Of a stretch of 64,000 nucleotides of DNA, positions 1 to 7,837 are shown one piece after another. The stretch lies in the NCBI GenBank assembly GCA_001898995.1, contig MKVZ01000004.1:556612-620611 (forward strand), in the 5' to 3' direction. The notes below the pieces were generated by a model. It was not told the origin of the DNA. It ran no database searches and worked only from the letters and a program-made list of their open reading frames with translations. The DNA is from Rhizobiales bacterium 63-22. GTDB taxonomy: Bacteria; Pseudomonadota; Alphaproteobacteria; Rhizobiales; Rhizobiaceae. Position 1 is the first letter of the stretch. Each line of letters starts with the position of its first letter. A program made the position numbers and the translations under genes.

Positions 1-1242
1 GACCTCAACCTGCAAAAGGTCGGCGAGGCGGCGATCAAGGACCAGATCGCCAAAAACGGCAAGAAGCTGCATGTGAGCCAGGGCGCGCTGGTCTCCATAG
101 ACGATACGGGCGCGGTGCGCGCCATGGTGGGCGGCGTCGATTACGCGACCAGCCAGTTCGACCATGTGACCGACGCCCACCGCCAGCCCGCATCGACCTT
201 CAAGCCCTTCGTCTATCTGTCGGCGCTGGAACAGGGCCGCACGCCCGATTCGGTGCGCAACGACGCGCCGGTCAGAATCGGCAACTGGACCCCCGGCAAC
301 GACGACGGCAAATATATGGGCGAGGTGACGCTCGCCACCGCGCTATCGCATTCGCTCAATTCCGTCGCGGCACAGCTCGTGATGGAGGTCGGTCCGCAGA
401 CGGTGATCGACACCGCCCACCGGCTCGGCGTGGAATCGAAGCTCGAACCCAATGCGTCGCTGGCGCTCGGAACGTCGGAAGTGACGCTGCTGGAACTCAC
501 CGACGCCTATGTGCCCTTCGCCAATGACGGCTATCGCGCGCCAGTCTATTTCATCTCGAAAATCACCGACGCCACCGGCAAGGTGCTCTATCAGAAGACG
601 GACGGCATCGGCCCGCGCGTGATCTCCGAGCGCAATGTCGGCATGATGAACGCCATGCTGCGCCGCACCGTCGAGGACGGCACCGCCAGCAAGGCCGGCT
701 TCGGCGGCTGGCCCGCCGCCGGCAAGACAGGCACCAGCCAGAATTTCCGCGACGCGTGGTTCATCGGCTATACGGCCAATCTCACCACCGGCGTGTGGTT
801 CGGCAATGACGACGGCAAGCCGATGAAGCGCGTTTACGGCGGCACATTGCCGGTCGCCGCATGGAAGAGCTTCATGATCGCAGCGCACAAGGGCGTTCCC
901 ATCGCCCAGCTTCCCGGCCACTACGACATCCAGAACATCGTGCCCGGCGGCGACGAAGGCATCGACCCGAATGCGCCCTACGATCCCGGCACGGCACCGC
1001 AGGACGGCTATGGCGGCCAGCCTGTGGCGAGTGGCAATGGCGACGACGGCTACTGGCCGGCAGCGCCGGGCAGCGGCCAGGTGCCGCAATCGGAAATGCG
1101 ATACGGACGCCAGCAGTGGCCCGCCAGCGCCACCGGTCCCGGACACCCGGTACCGTCCGGTACGGTCAGCGGCGGACAGCCGGCAAGGCGGAACGGCGAT
1201 TCGACCACGCTTCTCGATATCATCATGGGCCGCTCGCAGTAG
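1..1242 (+). CDS. Class A penicillin-binding protein (PBP1A-like), C-terminal part
   Basis: This is the 3' part of a peptidoglycan transpeptidase. The reading frame is open from base 1, so the glycosyltransferase half lies upstream of the window and the GTG at 73 is internal. The three transpeptidase motifs are visible in order: the catalytic serine in PASTFKPF (nt 187-210), the S-x-N motif as SLN (about nt 352), and KTGTS (about nt 724). After the catalytic domain comes a tail of roughly 100 residues rich in G, P, Q and D, typical of disordered C-terminal extensions in these periplasmic enzymes. 413 residues are visible. Family membership is secure; the exact paralogue (PBP1a against another class A PBP) cannot be fixed from this half. 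Confidence 0.9.
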   Translation, partial: DLNLQKVGEAAIKDQIAKNGKKLHVSQGALVSIDDTGAVRAMVGGVDYATSQFDHVTDAHRQPASTFKPFVYLSALEQGRTPDSVRNDAPVRIGNWTPGNDDGKYMGEVTLATALSHSLNSVAAQLVMEVGPQTVIDTAHRLGVESKLEPNASLALGTSEVTLLELTDAYVPFANDGYRAPVYFISKITDATGKVLYQKTDGIGPRVISERNVGMMNAMLRRTVEDGTASKAGFGGWPAAGKTGTSQNFRDAWFIGYTANLTTGVWFGNDDGKPMKRVYGGTLPVAAWKSFMIAAHKGVPIAQLPGHYDIQNIVPGGDEGIDPNAPYDPGTAPQDGYGGQPVASGNGDDGYWPAAPGSGQVPQSEMRYGRQQWPASATGPGHPVPSGTVSGGQPARRNGDSTTLLDIIMGRSQ

Positions 1243-1334
1243 AGCGTCGGCAACCGCCCTCCAACCGTTTTCCGCACAAACCGCTGCGTGCCTTGACCGG
1301 CAGCGGCCGCTGTTGCCGGTTTTCCTCGCCTCCC

Positions 1335-1370
1335 GCGCAAAACCGCTTCGCACTTTTGCCGGAAATGCTC
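1335..1370. repeat. Short intergenic repeat, family A, copy 1
   Basis: The core GCAAAACCGCTTCGCACTTT followed by TGCCGGAAATGC recurs, with changes, at 5525-5569 (opposite orientation) and 62370-62413. Here it lies in the gap between the PBP gene and the SDR gene. One arm of the hairpin seen in the other copies is poorly kept, so it looks like a degraded copy. Confidence 0.6.
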
Positions 1371-1397
1371 TATGCAGGAATCGAGAGGGAGATTGTC

Positions 1398-2198
1398 ATG
1401 CCTGAGGCCCCTGAAGCCCCTGAAACCATTGCGCGCCCGTATACCGGTTCCGAAGCCGATGCGGAGCGCAGGACCCTTGTGCTGACCGGTGCCAGCCGGG
1501 GCATCGGTCATGCGACCGTCAAGCGCTTCTCGCGCGCGGGCTGGCGCGTCATCACCTGTTCGCGGCAGGATTTTTCCGAAAATTGCCCCTGGCCTGCCGG
1601 GCCGGAGGACCATATCAAGGTCGACCTCGCCGACCCCGAGGATATCGGCAAGGCAATCGCCGAAATCAGGCGGCGGCTGGAAGACAATGGCGGCAGGCTC
1701 AACGCGCTGGTCAACAATGCCGGCATCTCGCCCAAGGCGGAGGGCGGACGCCGCCTCAACTCCATCGAAACGCCGATGACGGTCTGGCGCGACGTGTTCC
1801 AGGTCAATTTCATGGCCCCGATCATGCTCGCGCGCGGCCTGTTCCGCGAACTGGAGACGGCGAAGGGCTCGATCGTCAACGTGACCTCCATAGCCGGCAG
1901 CCGCGTGCATCCCTTCGCCGGCACGGCCTATTCCACGTCGAAGGCGGCGCTGGCCGCGCTCACCCGCGAAATGGCGTCGGATTTCGGCCCCTATGGCATC
2001 CGCGTCAACGCCATCGCGCCGGGCGAAATCGACACCGCAATCCTTTCGCCCGGCACCGAGAAGCTGGTCGAGCACCTGCCGCTGCGCCGTCTCGGAAAGA
2101 CGGCGGAAGTGGCCGAAACCATCTATTTCCTGTGTACGGAGGCGTCGTCCTACGTGACCGGAGCGGAAATCCATATCAACGGCGGCCAGCACGTCTGA
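1398..2198 (+). CDS. SDR family NAD(P)-dependent oxidoreductase
   Basis: This is a classical short-chain dehydrogenase/reductase of 266 residues. It has the nucleotide-binding glycine motif TGASRGIG (about residues 33-40), the NNAG motif, a catalytic serine in VTSIAGS and the YSTSK active-site Tyr/Lys pair, followed by the PGEIDT segment typical of the family. The ATG at 1398 is preceded by GAGAGGGA; longer upstream extensions would run into the intergenic repeat. The substrate cannot be read from the sequence. It heads a plus-strand run that continues with a sugar kinase, although the 117-bp gap leaves co-transcription open. Confidence 0.85.
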   Translation: MPEAPEAPETIARPYTGSEADAERRTLVLTGASRGIGHATVKRFSRAGWRVITCSRQDFSENCPWPAGPEDHIKVDLADPEDIGKAIAEIRRRLEDNGGRLNALVNNAGISPKAEGGRRLNSIETPMTVWRDVFQVNFMAPIMLARGLFRELETAKGSIVNVTSIAGSRVHPFAGTAYSTSKAALAALTREMASDFGPYGIRVNAIAPGEIDTAILSPGTEKLVEHLPLRRLGKTAEVAETIYFLCTEASSYVTGAEIHINGGQHV

Positions 2199-2315
2199 GG
2201 CGCGCCGGCGGCCCCGAATACCCTCTTGGACACGCGCCCTGATCCGCCTTGAAAAGCGCCGCGCTTTCGTGCTTATGTTCCTTCAAACGATTTAATAAAA
2301 CAGGGGGGAGGAGCC

Positions 2316-3242
2316 ATGATCCTTTGCTGCGGTGAAGCGCTGATCGACATGCTGCCGCGCGCGACTGCGGCCGGCGAGACGGCTTTCGCGCCCTTCGCGG
2401 GCGGTTCCGTTTTCAATACGGCCATCGCGCTGGGGCGGATCGGCGCGCCGACAGGCTTCTTCTGCGGCCTGTCGTCGGATTTCTTCGGCGACATATTGCG
2501 CGACACATTGGCCGGCTCCAACGTGGACTATTCCTGGTCCGCCGTCTCCAGCCGTCCGACGACGCTCGCCTTCGTGCGGCTCGTCGACGGGCAGGCGCGC
2601 TACGCCTTCTACGACGAGAACACGGCGCTGCGCATGCTGTCCGACGACGACGTGCCCCGGCTCGGCGCCGATATTGACGCCATGCTGTTCGGCTGCATCA
2701 GCCTTGTCTCGGAACCCTGCGGCAGCGTCTACGAGGCGCTGATGACGCGCGAGGCGCCCAACCGCGTCACCTTCCTCGATCCGAACATCCGCGCCAACTT
2801 CATCACCGACCGCGAGGCGCATCTGGCCCGCATGCGGCGCATGATGGCGCTGGCCGACATCGTGAAGCTTTCCGACGAAGACCTCGCCTGGTTCGGTGAG
2901 ACCGGCAGCCATGACGAGATCGCCGCCGAATGGCTGAAGCACGGACCGAAACTCATCGTCATCACCAAGGGTGCGCATGGCGCCGAAGCCCATACCGCGC
3001 GCGGGAAGGTGGTGGTGCCCGGCGTGAAAGTGGACGTGGTGGATACGGTCGGCGCGGGCGACACCGTCAATGCCGGCATATTGTCCAGCCTGCACGATCA
3101 GGGCCTTCTGACCAAGCAGGCGATCGCCGATCTCGACCCGGACCAGATTCATGCCGCCGTGGCACGCGGGGTGCGCGCGGCGGCCATCACCGTGTCGCGC
3201 GCCGGCGCCAATCCGCCATGGGCGCACGAGATGAAGGACTGA
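2316..3242 (+). CDS. PfkB-family carbohydrate kinase, probable fructokinase
   Basis: This 308-residue protein has the ribokinase/PfkB layout: an N-terminal substrate-binding GEALIDM and GGSVFNTAIALGRIG segment, and the C-terminal ATP-site motif DTVGAGDTVNAG carrying the catalytic Asp. Together these match bacterial fructokinases that phosphorylate free fructose to fructose-6-phosphate in the cytoplasm. A strong Shine-Dalgarno GGGGGAGGAG precedes the ATG. The next gene (LysE type) starts 8 nt after the stop, so they are probably co-transcribed. It could supply the kinase step for fructose imported by the Frc transporter encoded at 51.2-54.2 kb, which is an inference from family knowledge. Other 2-keto sugars are possible substrates. 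Confidence 0.82.
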   Translation: MILCCGEALIDMLPRATAAGETAFAPFAGGSVFNTAIALGRIGAPTGFFCGLSSDFFGDILRDTLAGSNVDYSWSAVSSRPTTLAFVRLVDGQARYAFYDENTALRMLSDDDVPRLGADIDAMLFGCISLVSEPCGSVYEALMTREAPNRVTFLDPNIRANFITDREAHLARMRRMMALADIVKLSDEDLAWFGETGSHDEIAAEWLKHGPKLIVITKGAHGAEAHTARGKVVVPGVKVDVVDTVGAGDTVNAGILSSLHDQGLLTKQAIADLDPDQIHAAVARGVRAAAITVSRAGANPPWAHEMKD

Positions 3243-3250
3243 CATCGCGT

Positions 3251-3862
3251 ATGAGCATCGGCTTCCTGCTGACATCCCTCATCGTCGTCGCCTCGCCCGG
3301 AACGGGCGTTCTGGTGACGCTCGCCGCAGGCCTGTCGCGCGGCACACGCGCCGCCATCGTGGCCGCCTTCGGCTGCACGCTCGGCATCGTTCCGCACATG
3401 CTGGCCGCGATCACCGGGCTCGCCGCCCTGCTGCATGCCAGCGCGCTCGCCTTCCAGACCATCAAATATGCCGGTGTGGTCTACCTGCTCTATATGGCCT
3501 GGATGACGCTGAGGGAACACGGCGCGCTGAAAGTCGAGACGGACGACGCACCGCGCTCCGACCGCGAGGTCATCGGGTCCGCCGTGCTGGTCAACCTGCT
3601 GAACCCGAAGCTTTCGATTTTCTTCTTCGCCTTCCTGCCGCAATTCGTGGACACGCAGCAAAGCGGCGCGCCGACGCGCATGGCGGAGCTTTCGCTGGTC
3701 TTCATGGCCATGACATTCGTGGTGTTCGCGATCTATGGCGTATTTGCCGCCGCCGTGCGCAGCCATATCATCTCCCGCCCCGCCGTGCTGACATGGATGC
3801 GGCGCAGCTTCGCGGCGGCCTTCGTGGGACTTGGCGCGAAACTCGCATTCACGCAGAGATAG
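3251..3862 (+). CDS. LysE/RhtB family exporter
   Basis: This is a small inner-membrane protein of 203 residues made of hydrophobic segments, starting with the family's signature helix (IVVASPGTGVLVTLAAG, close to the usual SPGP motif) and containing the LLNPKLSIFFFAFLPQF segment that is a hallmark of LysE/RhtB amino-acid exporters. The frame stays open upstream inside the kinase gene, but the ATG at 3251 is the first start after the kinase stop and gives the normal family length of about 200 residues. The exported solute is unknown. A second family member lies at 38197-38856. Confidence 0.85.
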   Translation: MSIGFLLTSLIVVASPGTGVLVTLAAGLSRGTRAAIVAAFGCTLGIVPHMLAAITGLAALLHASALAFQTIKYAGVVYLLYMAWMTLREHGALKVETDDAPRSDREVIGSAVLVNLLNPKLSIFFFAFLPQFVDTQQSGAPTRMAELSLVFMAMTFVVFAIYGVFAAAVRSHIISRPAVLTWMRRSFAAAFVGLGAKLAFTQR

Positions 3863-3880
3863 GCACGCAAAGACAAGACC

Positions 3881-4618
3881 ATGGCGCAGAACATCTACGA
3901 CCGGCGGGATTTCTTCACTGCCTACAGCCAGTTGCCGCGCTCCGTCCACGGTCTCGACGGCGCGCCGGAATGGCCGCATGTCCGCTCGCTGCTGCCCGAT
4001 CTCGCGGGCAAGGATATCGCCGATCTCGGCTGCGGTTTCGGCTGGTTCGCGCGCTTCGCACGCGGTGAAGGCGCTGCGTCCGTGACCGGCTACGATCTTT
4101 CGCAGAACATGCTGGACCGCGCCCGCCGCGACACGCAGGATACGGCGATCCGCTATGTTCGGGCCGATATGGAGACGCTGGAGCTGCCGGAAGCCGGTTT
4201 CGATCTGGTCTATAGCTCGCTTGCCTTTCACTATATCCGCGATTTTCCCCGCCTGCTGAAAACGATCCACCGGGCGCTCCGCCCCGGCGCGCGGCTGGTG
4301 TTCACGATCGAACATCCGATTTTCATGGCGCCGCTGAAACCCGGCTGGACCGAGGATGAAGACGGGCATAGGCACTGGCCGATCGATCATTATGCGGTGG
4401 AAGGCGAGCGGACGACCGACTGGCTGGCCGCGGGCGTGGTCAAATATCACCGCCGGATGAGCACCACCGTCAATGCGTTGATCGCCGCCGGCTTTGCCGT
4501 CGACAGCCTTGAGGAATGGCGCCCGTCGCCGGAGCAGATCGAAGCCTGGCCGGCGCTGGCGGAAGAAATGGAGCGCCCCATGCTGCTGATCGTCTCCGCT
4601 ATCCGAAACCCGTCCTGA
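3881..4618 (+). CDS. Class I SAM-dependent methyltransferase
   Basis: This protein of 245 residues has a methyltransferase fold with motif I DLGCGFGWFARFA (about residues 46-58), the acidic residue of motif II in GYDLS, and a post-motif LVYSSLAFHYI. It resembles the Methyltransf_11/25 group of small-molecule methylases. It starts 18 nt after the LysE-type gene and is followed 75 nt later by the PhzF-like gene, so it probably belongs to the same transcript. The substrate cannot be predicted. Confidence 0.82.
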   Translation: MAQNIYDRRDFFTAYSQLPRSVHGLDGAPEWPHVRSLLPDLAGKDIADLGCGFGWFARFARGEGAASVTGYDLSQNMLDRARRDTQDTAIRYVRADMETLELPEAGFDLVYSSLAFHYIRDFPRLLKTIHRALRPGARLVFTIEHPIFMAPLKPGWTEDEDGHRHWPIDHYAVEGERTTDWLAAGVVKYHRRMSTTVNALIAAGFAVDSLEEWRPSPEQIEAWPALAEEMERPMLLIVSAIRNPS

Positions 4619-4693
4619 CACCGTTCCGTCTTGACCCTGCCTGCTTCACCTCCTTTATAGGGGCGCGGGGTGCGAATCGGACAGGAGGGACCA

Positions 4694-5524
4694 GTGGACG
4701 TTTTGCGCATCGCGGCCTTTTCCCATGGCGATCAGGGCGGCAATCCCGCCGGCGTGGTGATCGCGGAGAGGCTTCCTGCGGCAGAGGAAATGCAGGCCAT
4801 CGCCGCCCGGATCGGCTATTCCGAGACGGCTTTCGCCGCACCCGAAGGCGAATACTGGCGCGTGCGCTATTTCGCACCCGAACGGGAAGTGCCGTTCTGC
4901 GGCCACGCCACCATCGCGCTCGGCGCGGCGCTGGCCATGCGCGACGGCGACGGGCGCTTCCGGCTCAAGCTCAATGACAGCAGCATCAGCGTCGAAGGCC
5001 GCAAGGACGGCCCGCTCTTCGCCGCCGCCCTGCAATCGCCGCCGACGCGCAGCCGCGCCGCGACCGATGCGGAACTGGCGCAGGCGCTCGCCCTGTTCGG
5101 CTACGGGCGCGACGATCTCGCACCCGAAATTCCGCCGGCGCTGATCCATGCCGGCGCCGACCATATCGTGCTGGCGCTGCGCTCGCGCGAGGCGCTCGCC
5201 GCCATGCGCTACGGATTGGCAGAGGGGCGCGTCACCATGAACCGGCAGGGCTGGACCACGATCATGCTGGTCCAGTCCGAGACGCCGCGCCGCTTCCACG
5301 CGCGCAACCCCTTTGCATCCGGCGGCGTCTACGAAGACCCCGCGACGGGCGCGGCGACGGCAGCCTTCGCCGCCTATCTGCGCGATATCGGCTGGCCGCA
5401 TGGCGGGGCAATTGAGATATTTCAGGGCGAGGACATGGGCAGCCCGTCGCATCTGTGCGCCGAGATCGGCAATGTGCGCGGCGGCTCCATCCGCGTGTCC
5501 GGCACGGCAAGGCTGATGGGTTAG
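4694..5524 (+). CDS. PhzF family isomerase/epimerase-like protein
   Basis: This 276-residue protein has the diaminopimelate-epimerase-like fold of the PhzF family. The N-terminus DVLRIAAFSHGDQGGNPAGV, the FCGHATIALGAAL segment and the EDPATGAATAAFAAYL segment are family signatures. The start is taken as the GTG at 4694 because AGGAGGGA lies just before it; the in-frame GTG at 4670 has no such site. Members isomerise or epimerise small metabolites, but most, like this one, have no known substrate. It closes the plus-strand run that began at 1398. Confidence 0.8.
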   Translation: MDVLRIAAFSHGDQGGNPAGVVIAERLPAAEEMQAIAARIGYSETAFAAPEGEYWRVRYFAPEREVPFCGHATIALGAALAMRDGDGRFRLKLNDSSISVEGRKDGPLFAAALQSPPTRSRAATDAELAQALALFGYGRDDLAPEIPPALIHAGADHIVLALRSREALAAMRYGLAEGRVTMNRQGWTTIMLVQSETPRRFHARNPFASGGVYEDPATGAATAAFAAYLRDIGWPHGGAIEIFQGEDMGSPSHLCAEIGNVRGGSIRVSGTARLMG

Positions 5525-5569
5525 GGCATTGCCAGCAAAAGCGCGAAGCGGTTTTTGGTTCGGAAATGC
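5525..5569 (-). repeat. Short intergenic repeat, family A, copy 2 (reversed)
   Basis: Read on the minus strand this is GCATTTCCGAACCAAAAACC, then GCTTCGCGCTTTTGCTGGCAATGC, an imperfect hairpin with GCATT/AATGC ends. It matches the cores at 1335-1370 and 62370-62413. It lies directly after the PhzF stop codon. Confidence 0.65.
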
Positions 5570-5572
5570 TTA

Positions 5573-5628
5573 AAAAACAAATAGATAGAGCGGTTTCAAC
5601 GATTCTGTTAAAACAGGAACCGCTCTAT
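5573..5628 (-). terminator. Terminator hairpin with conserved T-rich tail (minus strand)
   Basis: Perfect 11-bp arms ATAGAGCGGTT (5585-5595) and AACCGCTCTAT (5618-5628) enclose a second small stem CTGTT/AACAG (5605-5616). Reading leftward, the stem is followed by CTATTTGTTTTTT, so it suits termination of the DUF4336 gene. The stop codon of that gene (5625-5627) is inside the stem. The same tail follows the hairpin at 7796-7830. Confidence 0.75.
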
Positions 5629-6332
5629 GGCGTTGGGATCAGCCACGAAAAGGCACGCCGCAGAAAGGCTTCGCCGTCCGTCCTGACAATCTCACCGTGC
5701 GCCACGACGACATGCTCGGGATGTTTTGCAATCAGTTCGCGAATCTTCGGGCGTGCGCTCGCGCGGTTGCGGAAACTAAGCTTATAGTCGATCGGCGGAT
5801 AACCCCATCCCTCGACCATTTTCGAGAGCCTTGCGACCGGCCGCATCCACCAAGGCCAATGGCTTTTCAGGAACTTCTCGCTGAAGGTCTGCGACAGATC
5901 GGCGATGATGGCGGTGCGCGAGGCGCGGTGAAAGAAGATCAGTTCCTCCATGAAAGGTGAGTTGGTGAAATAGAACTGGTCGATCTGACCTTTCCATTCG
6001 GCGGGCGGATCGTCGACCAGCACCCCGGAAAAGCGGAGTTCCCTGCACTTGGCGACTGTCGCTTCCGTCGCCCATAAACTGGCGTCCGGGAACGCGGCCT
6101 GCCAGTCGCCGAGGAACAGATAGTGCAGCTTGTTGGGGCTGACGATGTGCCGGACAGGGCCCAGCGCCCGGACCTCATCCTCAAGCGCAGCCGTCCGCTC
6201 GACCGGCGACCATAACCACAGTCCTCCATCGGCAAGGCGCACGATGACCATGCGTGTCGGATAATCGAAGCCCTTGAACGAGACGATTCCGCCATCCGCA
6301 AACCATAGATTCGATCCCAGAGACTCCAGCAT
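5625..6332 (-). CDS. DUF4336 domain-containing protein
   Basis: This 235-residue cytosolic protein matches my memory of the DUF4336 family, distant relatives of the metallo-beta-lactamase fold. Landmarks are the N-terminal LWFADGGIVSFKG, the PNKLHYLFLGDWQAAFP segment holding a His where the MBL motif would sit, and the C-terminal VVVAHGEIV. The usual HxHxDH zinc motif is absent, so hydrolase activity is uncertain. It begins 12 nt after the pncB stop, which indicates one transcript with pncB. No function is established. It ends inside a terminator stem. Confidence 0.75.
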   Translation of the reverse strand: MLESLGSNLWFADGGIVSFKGFDYPTRMVIVRLADGGLWLWSPVERTAALEDEVRALGPVRHIVSPNKLHYLFLGDWQAAFPDASLWATEATVAKCRELRFSGVLVDDPPAEWKGQIDQFYFTNSPFMEELIFFHRASRTAIIADLSQTFSEKFLKSHWPWWMRPVARLSKMVEGWGYPPIDYKLSFRNRASARPKIRELIAKHPEHVVVAHGEIVRTDGEAFLRRAFSWLIPTP

Positions 6333-6344
6333 GGTCGCGTAATC

Positions 6345-7649
6345 CTAAACCCTGACCAGTTGCTCCACCCGCTCCTCATTGCCGAAAAATTTCAGATAGC
6401 GCGCCACTTCCTTCGGATCGCCGGTGGCCTTCTGCGGATTGTCGGACAGCTTCACCGCCGGACGGCCATTGGCGTCCGTCACCTTGCAGACCAGCGAGAT
6501 GGCGTTGAGCCCGGCGATATTCTTCGGCGCGCAACCGGCGAAATCGTTGGTGAGGTTGGTGCCCCAGCCGAAACTCATGCGCACCCGGCCCGCGAAATGA
6601 CGGTAGGTCTCCTCGATCGTGTCGACGTCGAGCGCGTCGGAGAAAATCAGGAGCTTCTCGCGCGGGTCCTTACCGCGTGACTTCCACCATTCGATGATGC
6701 GCTCGCCGCCCTCGATGGGCGGGGCACTGTCGGGGCGGAAGCCCGTCCAGTCGGCCACCCAGTCGGGTGCGTTGCGCAAAAAGGCCGCCGTGCCAAAGGC
6801 GTCCGGCAGCACGATCAGGAGGTTGCCGCCATAATAGCGGTTCCAGTCCTGTAGCACGCGATAGGGCGCGGAGCGCAGTTCCTCGTCGGTGCGGGCGAGC
6901 GCGGCCAGCACCATGGGCAACTCATGCGCATTGGTGCCGAGCGCTTCCAGATCGGTGTCCATGGCCAGAAGCACGTTGCTGGTGCCGGTGAAGGCGGAGC
7001 CGATGCCTTCCTTCAGGGCCTCCACGCACCAGCGCTGCCACAGGAAGGAATGGCGGCGGCGGGTGCCGAAATCCGAAATCCGCAGGTCCGGCAGCTGCCG
7101 CAGGCGCTCCACCTTGCTCCACATCTTGGCCTTTGCGCGGGCATAGAGCACGTCGAGCGAGAACGGTCCCAGATTTTTCATCGCCGCGCGCGAGCGCAAC
7201 TCGTTGATAATGGCGAGCGCGGGAATCTCCCACATGCTGGTGTGCGACCACAGGCCATGGAAATGCAGCTCGTACTGGCCGTCGCGGCGGCGCAGGTCAT
7301 ATTCCGGCAGTTGGAAATCGGCGAGCCAGGCGAGGAATTCCGGCTGGAAAATCTGCTTGCGGCCATAGAAGGTGTTACCCGCGAGCCAGATCATCTCCTT
7401 CTTGCCGAAGCGCAGCGTGCGGGCGTGGTCGAGTTGCGCGCGCAGTTCGCCCTCGTCGATCTCGTCGGCAAGCCGTACCGAGGTCGTGCGGTTGATGAGC
7501 GAGAAGGTGGCATCGACCTTCGGATAGAGGCCCCAGATCATTTGCAGCATCAGGAGCTTGTAGAAATCCGTGTCCAGCAGGCTGCGAATGATCGGATCGA
7601 GCTTCCATGCGTGGTTATAGACGCGCCGCGCTATATCCGTCTTGGCCAT
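6345..7649 (-). CDS. pncB: Nicotinate phosphoribosyltransferase
   Basis: PncB joins nicotinate and PRPP to nicotinate mononucleotide, the entry step of NAD salvage in the cytoplasm. The 434-residue product begins with [11 protein letters not shown], then [14 protein letters not shown], a characteristic N-terminus of the enzyme, and continues with [17 protein letters not shown] near the active site and [10 protein letters not shown], which contacts the phosphate. An ATG four codons upstream (7661) is possible, but GGAGG lies 5 nt before the ATG at 7649 and that start gives the usual length. The DUF4336 gene follows 12 nt downstream. Confidence 0.93.
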   Translation of the reverse strand: MAKTDIARRVYNHAWKLDPIIRSLLDTDFYKLLMLQMIWGLYPKVDATFSLINRTTSVRLADEIDEGELRAQLDHARTLRFGKKEMIWLAGNTFYGRKQIFQPEFLAWLADFQLPEYDLRRRDGQYELHFHGLWSHTSMWEIPALAIINELRSRAAMKNLGPFSLDVLYARAKAKMWSKVERLRQLPDLRISDFGTRRRHSFLWQRWCVEALKEGIGSAFTGTSNVLLAMDTDLEALGTNAHELPMVLAALARTDEELRSAPYRVLQDWNRYYGGNLLIVLPDAFGTAAFLRNAPDWVADWTGFRPDSAPPIEGGERIIEWWKSRGKDPREKLLIFSDALDVDTIEETYRHFAGRVRMSFGWGTNLTNDFAGCAPKNIAGLNAISLVCKVTDANGRPAVKLSDNPQKATGDPKEVARYLKFFGNEERVEQLVRV

Positions 7650-7745
7650 GACGGCCTCCATATGATGATCGCGCCGCAGGCCGGAACGACCTGGTTTACG
7701 GCAGAAAAAAGGCGGGGCCTCATCCGCCTTTTATAGCATTTTGCA

Positions 7746-7778
7746 GCCAAATGGAAACATTTGGCGTCGCATAAATGC
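7746..7778. repeat. Small palindromic segment between pncB and cgs
   Basis: CCAAATG and CATTTGG form a short stem, followed by ATGC-containing sequence resembling the segment next to the 5.5-kb repeat. It is directly joined to the terminator at 7782-7830, as family A is joined to the terminator at 5573-5628, suggesting a composite element. Confidence 0.4.
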
Positions 7779-7781
7779 GGC

Positions 7782-7830
7782 GAAAACAAATAGATAAAGC
7801 GCCGACCTGATCCCGTCAGATCGGCGCTTT
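7782..7830 (-). terminator. Terminator of cgs with the same T-rich tail
   Basis: Arms AAAGCGCCGACCTGA (7796-7810) and TCAGATCGGCGCTTT (7816-7830) pair with one mismatch around a 5-nt loop. Leftward of the stem, the minus strand reads TATCTATTTGTTTT, identical to the tail at 5573-5584. The hairpin ends 7 nt beyond the cgs stop codon. Confidence 0.75.
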
Positions 7831-7837
7831 AATCGTT

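Noticed and set aside
343..1353. Minus-strand 336-codon frame over the PBP gene
   Set aside because: It is antisense to the transpeptidase domain with its three motifs, and its translation has no protein-like character.
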